From: Nipponacmea schrenckii
Lineage: Eukaryota; Mollusca; Gastropoda; Lottiidae
Assembly: GCA_030562195.1 (NCBI GenBank)
Contig: CM060200.1
Span: 33,953,023 to 34,017,022 of the forward strand
Direction of reading: 5' to 3'
DNA: 64,000 bases
This document shows positions 46,801-58,703 of the stretch, piece after piece. How positions within the stretch are numbered: the stretch's first letter is position 1; each line of letters begins with the position of its first letter. A model generated the notes under the pieces. It was not told the origin of the DNA and searched no databases. It saw only the letters and a program-made list of their open reading frames with translations. The position numbers were made by a program, and so were the translations under genes.

Positions 46801-49800
46801 TGTGATCCGCCTCTATCGCATACCTGTACCTTAAATAAGCCAATTCCTTAGTCAATCGACGAATCCATAAAGATACTGTGCTCCATTTTCAAAATCATAC
46901 ACTGAAATAACAGTAAAATTAATGCACATTTATTGAGCATTCCTCTAAAAGTGAAAATTATAACAACACATGTTATAGTGTTCAATAATATTAACATTCT
47001 ATTTTACTCAAGTACTCTATTAAATAAATAGCTTTAAAATAAACGTCTTTAATCAATTTCTGTTCACTAAGTACATGGGGTATTTCGATTTCATAGAATA
47101 TTTGACATGTTTTACAAATTTAATATACGAAATACAAATTAAAATCTCATTATGCCCAACAGCTTTTATTACAACCTTGACAAATCATTGCTACACGATA
47201 ATCCGTTACCATTTGGGTTGATCTTCAGGACAAAGATAAGAAAATAACGAGACCCGGTTTTCTGCATTCTGCAATGAGAGTTGCTTGTGTCGCTTTGGTT
47301 AAACTAGAATTCCTTTTAACCCAGTATTCCCTGTCAACCACGAAATCCTTGTAAATCTAGAAATCCTACTCTCACTTTGAAGGTTCAAAATGTAGTTGAA
47401 ATTTCACCTAATCTATCTCTGATCGTTAGTTGAAGTTCTAGGTTTCCATAACCGCATGGTTTCAACATTCTCTGATAGGACAGAACTGACGTTTTCGGTT
47501 TAATGTTTATTTGTTAGTGTTTTTGTCTAATACTTTAAGTTTTTTCTTTGAAAATCAGTACAAAATGCATATAATGAACTTTTATGATTGTATATGTTTT
47601 TTTATCTTTATATTCTAGCCTATACTTTTGGATTTTCGTTGAGTTTTCGTGATTTAGATTGACTCGGGACTTTGCTTATCCTGCATAAAGGTCACTATAA
47701 TAAATCTGATGGAAACGTGGTTTGAAAAGTGTAAATGGTTGCTGCTTATCAATTATTAGAATTCCCTGATCAGAAAATGAATTTTATCTATATCAAGTGA
47801 TAAAGAACAATTGGCCCAAAATTTGGTGATATATCTGCAGAGCCGCAATAATTCTAAAAAGGTTCGGGGGGGGGGGGGAGGGGTGCTCCTATAGTTTCAG
47901 GAATTTCGAGAGTTCGACGTGACTTAGGTAAAGAAAGAATAATTAATTCGGTTGATGATTCATTGCTTTCATCTATACAATTGAACATGTTAATATGACA
48001 TTACAACTGGAAGACGTATCTTTCATTGCTTCCCTTAGAAGCTCTGAATCATATGCTTTGATATTCGCTCTCATTATGCATTTTCTAAAAGACTATTTAT
48101 TTGAATTTAACTTGATTTATAAATATTTCATTCTATTAAACGGTTCAAAACGATTGACCATGTAAGAGATGTTAATCTATGTCAAATAGCTATATTCTTT
48201 TATCATTAATTTATAAGACTGAAAATGATGCCATTGATCTCTGTATTACTCTATCCACATTAGACAGGAATTGAAATCGCTATTGATTTATTTGAAGTAT
48301 AGTTCATCTGTGACAATTTGAAATGTAGCCTTTCGTTCAATTATCGATAGATCTATTTTTATTTTAATGAGGAAATAAAATATAAAATATTTCAAATTTA
48401 TGTGAATTTGCCTTTTCTACAAATATGCTTGTATATTTAGAGTGGAAAATTTATTAAATGATATTTTTGAAAAAATAGTTTCTAACAGCCTCGATTTACT
48501 TGTTGTTTCAGATCGAAAATTGGATATCATGTTCATGATAAATATTACTGTCCTTTAATAAGGATTTATATAAATGATTGATATGTTCTGAATGATAATA
48601 TCAAGCTAGTTTCCTGCAAGTTTTTATCAAAAAAAGATAAGATTTGTAATCATCAGTATTTATTAACATGGAATTGAATACATTTAAAGGGGCACAATCT
48701 TGATTTTTAGGGGTCGTTTTGGGCCTTTGTTGCATTTAAACAGTCCTCAGAAATACTCAAGCTCTAAGAAAATCGCAAAATACCTTGAAATATACCTCAA
48801 AAATTTCACTTTTTATTTTTTTTCCTTGCTGTACGCGGCTGGTCTTCAGTCAGTCTGAAAATTGTGTGTCCTGGTGACAAAATCTACAATTGTTATTACA
48901 TGTACTTTCTTTTTGTTTTATCAGTGTGGGCCTGCGTAGTAGTCTATTTATAACTCTTTGATTTTCCAATATGGCGGGACGTTCATAATATCTTAAGACA
49001 TTATGATTTTCAAACACGGATAAATATGTATACCCATTGATTTTAAGGCTCAAATTTCAAAGGTAAGCTCTGTAGACTATGTCTGATTAGCTAAACAAAA
49101 GATTTCATGTGTTTGAGGCTGTCGGATGATTGTCCGAAAAAAATCAAGCCTGTGCCCCTTTAATATAATATACAATGCAGCATATCGTATCACGACGTAC
49201 TTATCTACATTATATAAATTAATGTTTAGAATCTATCACAATATACTTGATATTGAACGTTATTGTGTCTATCGCGGAGTCACCAATGGGACAAAGGTGC
49301 AATTATAAACCTGCAACATGTGTTAGCCTAATGAGCATTTTTAATAATATTAACATTATAGCTTATTGTTATAAAATTTTGTAAACAATTACCCTTTATC
49401 CGTGTGAATTAAAGCAGAATGACCGAGTCACTTTGCGGTAATAATATTATAAATTGGGTCACTTATAATCTATAGGCTAGACTGGACCAGTCTCTTCTAT
49501 TTATGATTAAAAAAAAAAAAAAAAAAAATTGAGTAAACTTGTATCCTACGAGAGAGACTGGACAAATTGCGAAGTTAACAATAAAATGGGCGTGTTTTTC
49601 GTCCTACCTTATTTGGAATGATTGACAGTTGTCGATCACGCTTTGACATGAATTTTGTAAATAAAGTCTCGATACGCGGATTCAATTCCACACACACGCC
49701 GTTGGAATCATGTCCGAATTAGCGGATATTGACGAGGCGATTGGACATGTTTTACCGGCTTATGGTTATAAAGATCCAAAGGAATATCAGAGGTCAATAA

Positions 49801-52800
49801 TCACCGCTTATCTACAGAAGAAAGATGTTTTTTTGTGCGCGCCGTGTGGTTCGGGAAAGGTTTTATAATGATAATGATTTTATTTATGTTCATTCACCTC
49901 ATCCCATATGCTTGTATCCGTTCATTAAACTGATGCTGTGCGTCAACAAAATTCTTAGATCGTAAAAATATCACTAAATAACAAGAACTTTAGGTATGTC
50001 ACCAGTTTGCCATTTTAGACAACCATTTTGTTTATATCACGTGATGTTAGATATCACGTGATGTACGACGTCACACGATCTGCGTAATGCGGATTGACCT
50101 ACAAGATGAGAAATTAGCTCTAAAGTCCCAGTCTCTAGAAATAAGTTTTTTTTAGTGAGTGGAAGTGATTCTTCTGCCGCCATTTTGATTTTCATTAAAT
50201 TGGTCAAAAGTTATACCGACATAATGGCTTATCCGGACTGATTTTGTTGTGAAATGAAAGAACACAAAAATTGTAAACTTTGAGGACCGATATTTGTATT
50301 TCGATTTTGCTTTTTTGCAATTCCCAGTTGAATTTTTTCAAAGTTTGAAGTATTATATCTATTATCCTTGACCTTTGGTGACCTTTACCTTTAGTAGGTC
50401 GAAGGTCGTCAACCTTGGCTTTCATTTGGTACTTTGACATTTGACCAACATCTACTTCCGTTTTTATAGTTGACCGAAATTCCCAAATTGGGACAACTCC
50501 AGCACATGACCTAATTACCGTGCCAGTCTTAAAAGTTTAGTTCTTTCAGCTAGTTAAAAAAAGGGAACAGGTAGAACAATTTCTATATTTTGAAATTGTG
50601 ACCTAATACCAGCATTTGCGATGTCTGCGTCTACTTCCGATTTCACAACCTTCCAAAAACAAAACATGTCGTAACTTTAGACTATTCTGGCATATGATCT
50701 AATTAACCTAGAGAGTAACAATTTTTAAGATTCTCTGTGCCACAAGTGATTCTAGTTTTTTTTTTTTTTTTCACTTAATTTTTTTTTTCTCACAAAATAT
50801 GTGGCGCGCAACTTTGGCTGTTGCAATGCACCACTTGAGAAGGCCTGGTTTACAGCCTTGTGGTATAGGTTGCCCACATATGGTATCATACTGTATAGAA
50901 GACGGATTTATAAAAAAAATGCCTCTACTTTATGATTTATCAACGGTAGTCCATATTTGATAAGAACATTTACCTGTATTATACCCATAACAGCTCTATA
51001 TTAATACTAGACTATCATGTATGGAAGTCAAACATTGAATTTGAATTTAAAACGTTTCCCAAAATAATACAAGGTTAGGAAAGTAGATACTTTGAAACTC
51101 TGTCATACAGCACATTCTTCCTTCGAGGATATGGACATCACATAAATAGTTATTTATCTCTGTGGATACAATTTCATGTTTTGACAACTATATGTTAGTT
51201 TCTTTTAGTAATAATTTACCAGAAAAAAAAACTATTTCAGACGAAGTACAAAAGAACAATGAGTGTTTTATTGCCTATTTGAACTGTATGATGCCGAGAC
51301 AATGAAGTTACTAGAGTTATGACTATTACCTCGACTTGTAATAACTTTTTAGACTAGTTATAATGTTATAGTATATGAAAAAAGAGAAAATAGTTTCATC
51401 GCCTCATTGACAAAGAATCAAGAGAATTAGTCAACATCTTTGATTTATGACCCTTTTTCGGAAAGTGGCGTGGTTTATCAAATATCTCCAATTTTACCAG
51501 TATATCTTGAATACAATGTATTGTTCAAGCGCCATGACAAAATGGAATGGGCTTAATTAACGGGCAAATTCGAATCTTATTAGGAAAGTGATATAGACAG
51601 CCAAACTTTTTGGGGGTATCTAGGCAAATTTCCTTTATTTTATTATCAAATTTTCCAAATAAGGGCTATCGAACTGAAATTTGTCGTTTTTTTGACAAAA
51701 CGCATAATGTAGCGGGATTTGACTTCCGCGGACCGTAGGCCTATTAGGCGAGGCTATGTGGTAACAATTTAGTCTTCATTAAACTGAAGTTGTTGAATGT
51801 GAAGAAGCTGTAAAGAATGTTACTTGGTTCCATAGACTATATTTATCTTGATATAGTTTCACCCTTGACTAGTTTATACGGTATAAATTGATTTCTTTCT
51901 AAATGTAAGAAATAAATCAGAAACGTCTTGTCGTGTTGTTATTGGCATCCACGTTAATATCACATTATATCACTCACCAATTTCTTTCACTCAAAATAAA
52001 TTGGGTGTTTGAAATTCGATATGCTTATTTCTTTAACAAATTTGAAAAGAAAACCTCTACTTTGATTGAACGCTGATATCTTGTTATACTGTGAATATTT
52101 ATTTATAATTAGATATCAGCATTTCATGTTTAAAATGGTCCAATACATGCAATTCTGCCGTGTGTATCGGACACACATCATAGCTTCTTGTTCTTCCCTT
52201 CTACCATCGACTTCTGTAAGGGCATGCTTCAATTGTATTTTAAATTATTTGACACACCTATCCTCATCTTTTGTTTTATTTTTAACTTTGGGTGTGTGTG
52301 TAAACAACACTTTATAAATTTGTAAAACATAAAATCTTTAAAATTTAACTTAAAAATATTCTTTAAATACATTAGACTAATAGTGTTATGGCTATATTTA
52401 AGCCGCTGCGATTTCATATTGAAAATTTCTCCCAATGAACAAAAATGACTTACTTGGCATGGGAATGAAACATACATGAAAAGATCATTAAGACTCGTGA
52501 AATGAAAGACATGAATTATTAAATGAAACAATTTTTAAATTACTTTTCCTTTCGTATATATGTTTAAATTCTGGTATTTCTTTCTTTAAAAAAAACCTAC
52601 GAAAGTAAAATAAATTGAATATTTTATATACATACATATATATATGTACAGGTTTATCCGGGTTAGCCGGATACTAAATACCTTCAGTCGTTGGTCTAAT
52701 CGTTCTTCGTTGACATTATTGTCATCATTTGCAACCAGTTATGTATCAATTTGGGTCAATATAAAGCTATAAAACCGAAATCATTATTTAGGAATTGTGG

Positions 52801-54380
52801 GTTGTAACATTACGATTAAGTGATGTTACAAAAGCACAGGCGCGGGTATGTAGGCGTAACCAAGAGGTGAGAGAGTATTGTTTGTGAAGTTAGTTTGAAA
52901 ATATAAAGTATTTAAAATAAAGTTCACAAGCTTCTAAATCTGAAATATATAAGAGGAATACTGGTTCCCATAGGAACATTATTAACCATGGTAATAATAA
53001 GAATTTGACTTAAAAAACTACGTAAATGAAAGAAGGATACCTGTTTTAGTTTATGTTTAGTAATATGTTAAAGTTGTTTTGAATGGTAAGCTATAAAAAA
53101 AATAACCAATACGGGTTTATGAAACTATGTAAGGAGGGGTAATGTACCACAGACTAGGATGTCATTTACATTTTTTTTTCCGAGACATTCTTTGTAAGAG
53201 CGGATAATTATTCTAGGAACTTGACCAGCTGTATACCCTTTACGATTCCACAATCCACAAATTATTGGGCGTCTTTTGGGATTTTATTTGGAGAGAACCA
53301 CTCAATTTCAGGATTTTTACGTATTTTTGGTAGGGTATACAAATATCTGACGTGGTTCTTTTTCTGACTTTAAAAGTCTGTTTTTGTTTAATGTAGTCTT
53401 TCTAAAGTAGATTTTTCAGAATATTTGTAATTTTTTTGGAGTTTTTTTTGTAGATTTGATCTTAAAAACGAGTATAATGAACAGGGTTGCTTAATTGGGA
53501 TTTAGCTTCGTATTTAAGATCACACAACAAACGCTATTTTGATTTGGTTATAACTCTATTCTATTATAACTCTATTGCCAGGAAAGAATGAACTTTCATT
53601 CTTTTATGACGAAGAATAATGAAAGGATAATGTTACTTTTGTCTAGGTCTGTAGCCTGAAGTTTAATGATGGTTACAATAAAGGCGCAAATCTTACAAAA
53701 TATAAATTTGCCCTAGATTCCACAAATATGTGCATATTAAATCATACTAAACGTTAAATAATGTTTTAAATGAAGTATTTATGTTGGAACCCTGCTGTGT
53801 TTCATTATCAGAACATTCACACGTTTGCCTCTCAATAATTTATCATTACAATGGTATTATAAAGTAATTATATAATTACTCAGTATATAATTGATTTATG
53901 TTAATTCATACTTAAATAAATGTAAAATTTATGATGCATTTATGAATGAAGTTATTTAAAATGCATCAAAAAGCTGCATATATATTTAAATCTGTGGAAT
54001 TTGCAATGAGTAAAGTAAATCACTGAAGAAAAAAGAAACCAACTATGTAATGCAGTATTTTAGAAATACTGATAGGGCTCGCTACAGATGTCATGAAACA
54101 TGAAATATATAAAGATTTGAAACGTATAGAAAATTCGAAATGAGGAGAATCTGGCCAATATACAAATATATTGTAGATTTCCATTTAAAACAACTGATTT
54201 AATTAATTTAAGTGTATCCCTCTATTTGATTAATATATTGTCATTTATTTTGCAGTTTATGGTCTTCCAGAAATCAGAGTAATAGAACCAGAATTTCGTC
54301 CTGTCCCTGGCAATGTTTCTTACAATGGTGGTGATATGGCTAAATTATTTTGTACAGTAGATTATTTAGGAGATAGAACG
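31881..54380 (+). CDS. Immunoglobulin cell-surface protein (Dpr/DIP/IgLON-like), first two coding exons
   Basis: Exon 1 (31881-31944) encodes a signal peptide: MKLNRRS followed by the hydrophobic YWFATVVLIINFTI, ending after one base of a codon at ATTG|GTAAGT. Exon 2 (54256-54380) follows TTTTGCAG, restores the frame and ends at phase 0 before GTAAGC. It reads PEIRVIEPEFRPVPGNVS, then GGDMAKLFCTVDYLGDRT. This is the start of an Ig domain up to the first cysteine strand; C.V..LG..(T)V.W is the pattern of Dpr, DIP, lachesin and IgLON proteins. Those act in neuronal recognition and adhesion at the cell surface. The rest of the domain (tryptophan, second cysteine) was not found before 64000, so the gene runs out of the window. 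Joining exons 22.3 kb apart is inference from phase and strand. Confidence 0.65.
31945..36219 (+). other. First part of the 22.3-kb intron
   Basis: AT-rich and non-coding. It contains an (AAT)n microsatellite at about 32240-32275 and the dispersed repeat at 32275-32500. No other gene or element is supported. Confidence 0.45.
32235..32500 (-). mobile_element. Dispersed retroelement 3' end with (ATT)n tail, copy 1
   Basis: It matches 58455-58703 over about 210 bases with the shared phrases AATCTTCCCT, GTATCCTCCTAAAC, ACATATACAAAAAT, ATACAAGG(T/C)AAGGATGT, AAAACTGGCATTAAC and AACATAGCTAG. In both copies one end is an (AAT)n run. Read on the minus strand, the better copy has AATAAAGTATTATTATT, i.e. 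a poly(A)-signal and simple-repeat tail. That orientation suggests a minus-strand non-LTR retroelement 3' UTR. Confidence 0.6.
36220..36718 (+). mobile_element. MITE with TTAA target site, copy 1
   Basis: TTAA flanks both ends (36220-36223, 36715-36718). TIRs are AGTGGCCCAGGCTT and the reverse complement AAGCCTGGGCCTCT. The interior matches the second copy at 48684-49163 in reverse orientation, sharing CGGACAATCATCCGACAGCC, CACATGAAATC, GACGTTC-like GCCATATTGG and GTCAGTCTG-type phrases. It is about 490 bp and non-coding. TTAA sites are used by piggyBac and Kolobok transposases; the superfamily cannot be decided here. Confidence 0.8.
36719..48683 (+). other. Middle of the 22.3-kb intron, no gene recognised apart from a weak ORF
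   Basis: About 12 kb of AT-rich DNA. The notable low-complexity sites are a poly-C run at about 40699-40712 and a poly-G run at about 47867-47878. Short ORFs do not resemble any family, except the candidate at 42408-42662 listed separately. Confidence 0.45.
42408..42662 (+). other. Unrecognised ORF with a CxxC motif
   Basis: The open frame starts at a non-ATG codon. After AKLCSSCGKYIK it runs through KLVVNDDDLKIINDDMCFHL to the stop, with several CpG-containing codons unlike the surrounding AT-rich DNA. The single CxxC followed by a distant Cys could be half of a zinc finger of transposon or host origin. No family is recognised, there is no obvious splice site, and coding status is doubtful. 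Confidence 0.2.
48684..49163 (-). mobile_element. MITE with TTAA target site, copy 2 (inverted relative to copy 1)
   Basis: TTAA is present at both ends (48684-48687, 49160-49163), with TIRs AGGGGCACAATCTTGATTTT and AAAATCAAGCCTGTGCCCCT. The body is the reverse complement of 36220-36718 along its length, with scattered differences and a different central part. Both lie in the same large intron about 12 kb apart, so the transcript could fold into a long hairpin. Confidence 0.8.
49710..49859 (+). CDS. N-terminal exon of a RecQ/DEAD-like helicase (gene fragment or nested gene)
   Basis: ATG at 49710 opens 50 codons in unusually GC- and CpG-rich sequence: MSELADIDEAIGHVLPAYGY, then KDPKEYQRSIITAYLQKKDV and FLCAPCGSGK. 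This reads as a Q-motif-like segment followed by a Walker A loop, as at the start of the helicase core of RecQ-type proteins (where the loop is usually PTG.GKS/T). After the Walker lysine the frame meets AAG|GTTTTATAA, so either a weak GT donor follows or the gene is cut. What follows immediately looks like a minus-strand retroelement tail. I found no next exon. It lies on the same strand inside the Ig gene intron, so it may be a nested gene, a transposon-borne helicase or a duplicated pseudogene piece. Confidence 0.5.
49861..49960 (-). mobile_element. Retroelement 3' tail abutting the helicase exon
   Basis: On the minus strand the sequence reads ACATAAATAAAATCATTATC, then ATTATAAAACC: an AATAAA signal followed by a short (ATT/ATC) tail that touches the end of the helicase-like exon. 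It resembles the tails of the other non-LTR remnants in the window, but no coding part is attached. Confidence 0.35.
49961..54255 (+). other. Last part of the 22.3-kb intron
   Basis: Mostly AT-rich and non-coding. Two copies of ATATCACGTGATGT lie at about 50035-50067 (palindromic CACGTG). Long T runs occur at about 50755-50790. No exon between 49860 and 54255 could be supported. Confidence 0.4.
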
Positions 54381-55048
54381 GTAAGCTATTTCATTGAATT
54401 ATCCATGTCAGATTTTTATGGATATGGGTTATACTAACCAACATCTAGTACCCCTAAATGTCGCTAAATGGATTATTCATTAACAACAGATCTTCATCTT
54501 TATAGCTATACTCTTTGATTATAGAAAACACTGTTTAAATTACTTAAGGAATAAATTGACATTTTTAAGTTATTAAACTTGAACAAATGTGCTGATTGAC
54601 GACAGTGTTTTGAAATAAAGTCATTGCCGCATTTGAGAACGATAAAAAAAAAAATAAACAAAAAAACAGTTTTTGGAACCTTTTCAAAAATCATTTTTAC
54701 ATTAAAGTTAAATCGTCATTTTCTATTCAAAAAAAAGGAAAAAAGGTTGTGAATTGCTAATTAGAAAAACAATTAATTTCAATTTTTGGAAACAGTTAAA
54801 GTTTATCTCACCAGAAGCATTCGTATTAAAAGGGTAAAACGAATGGCAAAAAAAAAGTTTGTGTCGAAAATAAATTTTTAGTTTAAACTGTTTATTAAAA
54901 TTAAAACAAGGATTGGGAGAAATTTTAAAAAATTAAAATTCCCCCTCTCCAAAAGTATTCGTAAAAAATTTACGTAAAAAGGTTTAAAAGAAAAAAAAGA
55001 ACAGGCAAAAAAAAATTCTGATTAAAAAGAGAACAATGAACGTTTATT
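54381..55048 (+). other. Intron after the Ig exon, no further feature
   Basis: Very A-rich, with many short A runs (54640-55020). No exon or clear repeat is seen. Confidence 0.4.
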
Positions 55049-55049
55049 T

Positions 55050-55215
55050 AAGCAATAAACGGTCACCCTATGGCGGTTATGGTCGTATATCAGGACAAAC
55101 CTAAAGGTAAGATGTAATTGAATGAATGCGCGTTAGCGCATATATGAATAATTTTCCATCCAACCTTTGTCCTGATATACGACCATAACAGCCATAGGGT
55201 GACCGTTTATTGCTT
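55050..55215. mobile_element. 165-bp palindromic MITE
   Basis: A left arm of about 50 bases (AGCAATAAACGGTCACCCTA, then TGGCGGTTATGGTCGTATAT) and its reverse complement at the right (ATATACGACCATAACAGCCA, then TAGGGTGACCGTTTATTGCT) differ at about one position. They flank a spacer of about 65 bases containing GCGCGTTAGCGC. Near-perfect arms imply recent insertion or gene conversion. The target duplication is unclear because the flanks are AT-rich. Confidence 0.8.
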
Positions 55216-55216
55216 A

Positions 55217-58200
55217 TATTTACGTTTTCAAAACCTGTCACCACGACAAATTCTACTCTTTGCGTGAAAATTTCTTATTACCCGCCTTTGTCGCTGGAGT
55301 TGTAGATAGCCATTTTCTTTTCGTCAGAATATAGTTCGCGGGGGAAAGATCTAAAAATGTAATTAAAAACAATGTTTATCTCAATTTTATGTTTAATCTT
55401 TATAAATCAATTTATTTATCAATAAATATAAAACATATTGGTATGAATTCCGACTTTAACGATGAAAAGCAACAAAATCATGAAATTTAATGAACGCGGA
55501 TACAATTGAACAACGGAGAGGTGATTCGGCTAGACCTGACCGCATGTAAACAAGTAGGAAAGTTGAGAAAATGAAAGAAACTATAAAGACCAATCTAGGA
55601 GAAGGCCCGCTCCATATGTTGATAGGTGACCACAGTTTACACTCAATTCAGTTAATTTTCAGTAAAAGAATAGTATTTTGAAACTTAATATTAAACAATC
55701 CACAAACCTGCACTAACTTTTAGGCTCTTAAACTGAAGCGAGTAACTAGGTCAAATGGGTCCACGGCTATGGCCAGTACACTCCGGCCTAATTCGATTGA
55801 GTTCTATCGCATTTTGCCAATTATTTTTGTATGAGACTTGGAGTATTAGATTGGCTTTGGGTTAGGCTAATGGAAACTTTATTATATATTAGAATTCAAT
55901 GATGATCGACGTCAACAGCGCGACGGCCATGTTTATTTACATTGGTTACCGTGTATTACTACGCTCAATGTTTTGGTGATGAGGCAATGGCAGTTATTGT
56001 CTCATAAACGCCACACGTATTAACATTAGTACAATGGAGAAAAACAAAAGCTAATGTAAATATTTACGTTTATAGTTTCGACTTTACGAACAATATAAAT
56101 ATGGCTCACCATATTATAGTAAAATGTGGTTGTACAATTCAATTTATGTATTTAAATTGTAAATTTCGTTGTGAAATGTGAAATGTATAGTTTCCAAATT
56201 TTGATATCACACTTGACATCCATGACATTTAAAGTCTTTCTATCATTTCCAAAAAGTTTAACTAAATATGTGATATATGATATATGATATTAAGGCTACT
56301 AGTCATTGTCACTTTTTAATCATAATTGAATACAATCTGTTTGTTCATTAATAACCCAAAAAACAGTTTTGCTATCAAAGGGAATTTCTATAACAACTTT
56401 TTTTGAAATTTTAAATAATACTATTTTGGACACTAAAGCATGAAAAACTCGTTACAATCTGTATAACTCGCGTTTAAATATATAACCATTTAGATCATCT
56501 ATCCACTTACTCTTTACCAGAAAAAATTCGTTTTTTTATCAGCTAAACATCACATTTGTTTTCGCCTTGTCACGTTTTTAATTGGAATTTAAAACATGGA
56601 GAAACTTGTTTTTATTCATTAATAACAGTAAGAAGTTTCGCTGAAAAGGAAATTTCAATCAACACTTTTTGTTTAATTCTCCAATCAATCAAAAGGTTCT
56701 TCCTACGTTTCCAATTATTAGTTGCAAACATGATTTTGATCTATCTAAGATTTCCTCTTGTCTTACTTGTTAATGATTGAATGCAATTTGTTGCAAATAA
56801 TAACAGGATAATGAGGACCAAAATTAAAAAGTTATTTTGTTTTTTTAGATTTGGATTTCAGAACCGTTGAAAGATCAAGACTTCCATACTTTTCATGATT
56901 ATAACCTTAACCATTTTTAACTATTGTTAACACTAACTATCTCATCCTATAATGTTGTTTCTTACTTCATGACCTAGGCCAGTGCTTTCTTGAGAATACT
57001 ATTCTCATCTCACCCTAACACCAATTGCAAATTACTAATATCCTACACTCAAACCAGAAGAAAATTCAGTTTTGTAAAGTGTTACAGAGCCCTTCATTAT
57101 ATGAAAAACTGATTGATCAGATATGTATTTGAAGTCAATTTTTGAAAATTTGGGAATTCTTAAATGCTGTCGTTATTATTATTATCATAAGGACAGAGAG
57201 TGAATTCTGATTACCTTGTTAAATAATGCCTTTATTTTCGTCATCAACCCAGCTCTAATAGGATGGTCCCGGAGATATACCAGTCGCAATTCTTTACATT
57301 ACTTGTAGGATAGGCATTTAAAATGTACTAGTTTGCCTACTTCAGGTATATTATGTATGTCGCATGTAGCCCACGTATACTTTGGTGTTAAATTAAAATT
57401 ACATCCTTCCTTTCAAAAGCTAACTATGTTCAACAATTTGAAATTAATCAAATTGTTTTGAAGAAGATATTGGAGGTAGTTAAAATATCCAAGGGATTAA
57501 ATGGTTAAAGTTTCTTCATAAAAACACATGTTGAAAGTTAAGATTAAAATCTCAACAAAATATTATACAGTTTTATAAAGATCATTGAAATTCCTAAGAT
57601 GACGGAATACAGATTGCAACGAGATAAAACAAATGTTTCTGTGAAATGATTTTTTTATCAAGTACGTTTTCGGTCGATGTTCTATGTAAAGCTTCGTGGC
57701 ACGTCTGTATGTAATACAATTCGAATAAGTTTTGTTTTGTTCGCCATACAACACTTGTATACAGTTTATCACTTTCTTCGTTACTGCGTTTTCAGGGAAC
57801 ACATCAACCGATCAAATTCAGTGTATCAATTCCATACCCCTCTCGAGCAAAAAAGTTAAAAAGTAGCACCTACTCGCCGAATTTCAACTGTTCAGTGTTA
57901 CGAATGCAGACGGGGCATCGGATTTTGAACCAATGTTAAATGGAGCTACCAGTATCTTGTTGTTAATATAGTACAGTTTACACAATGTTACGTCCAGGCG
58001 ACTGTTGCCAAAACCTCTGCACCTCTAGTAATGGTAAATTTCCTCCGAACTGAATTCCTTCCTCTGCTATAAATAATAATTAGAAACAGGGATTTATTTT
58101 TTCGTTTTAAGTGTGATCAAGAACAGATGAAATCTGTCATTTAACATATTAAATCATACTAAAGTATTATGAACATCTCTTTCTATTAAATATCGAAATA

Positions 58201-58454
58201 AAACCTTCACCAATTATGATGACCCATGCCAGATGCCACTATGAAATTTAATGTTTAGAAATATTTCACATGATTTACTAGCTATTCGTGCTAAATTTAT
58301 GATTTTAAGAGTCTCTGGTATTAATTTAAAAATAATTTATGATTTTTCATTTAACTTAATTTATTTTTTTAACGTTTAACAGACGCGTCCATTTCTATGT
58401 GTAATTAATTGGATATAGATATACAAAGATTGTTATAGACATGGAATAATATTA
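55217..58454 (+). other. Intron, no gene recognised
   Basis: AT-rich sequence. Slightly GC-richer islands occur at about 55495-55570 and 55905-55990 without an ORF I can assign. No continuation of the Ig domain was found here. Confidence 0.4.
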
Positions 58455-58703
58455 AATAATAATAATAATACTTTATTTGACAGGAAAACAAGTTGGCTAG
58501 AGGCAAATCTTCCCTCGTATCCTCCTAAACAACATATACAAAAATTATAGAATATAAAATTATAAAATACACATACAATTATATATACACAATATTTATA
58601 TACAAGGCAAGGATGTGAAAAATGAAAACTGGCATTAACGTGATGGGATGGTGGTGCTTTATGTAGCTCTGCCTTGAGCCTCATTTTTAACATAGCTAGG
58701 GAT
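58455..58703 (-). mobile_element. Dispersed retroelement 3' end with (ATT)n tail, copy 2
   Basis: Homologous to 32235-32500 in the same orientation. On the minus strand it ends CTGTCAAATAAAGTATTATT followed by further ATT units, i.e. an AATAAA signal plus (ATT)n. This copy keeps the TTGACAGGAAAAC segment next to the tail, which is degraded in copy 1. Confidence 0.65.

Noticed and set aside
50030..50070. Paired ATATCACGTGATGT palindromes as a regulatory module
   Set aside because: Two E-box-like sites in an intron with no other support; left as a note only.
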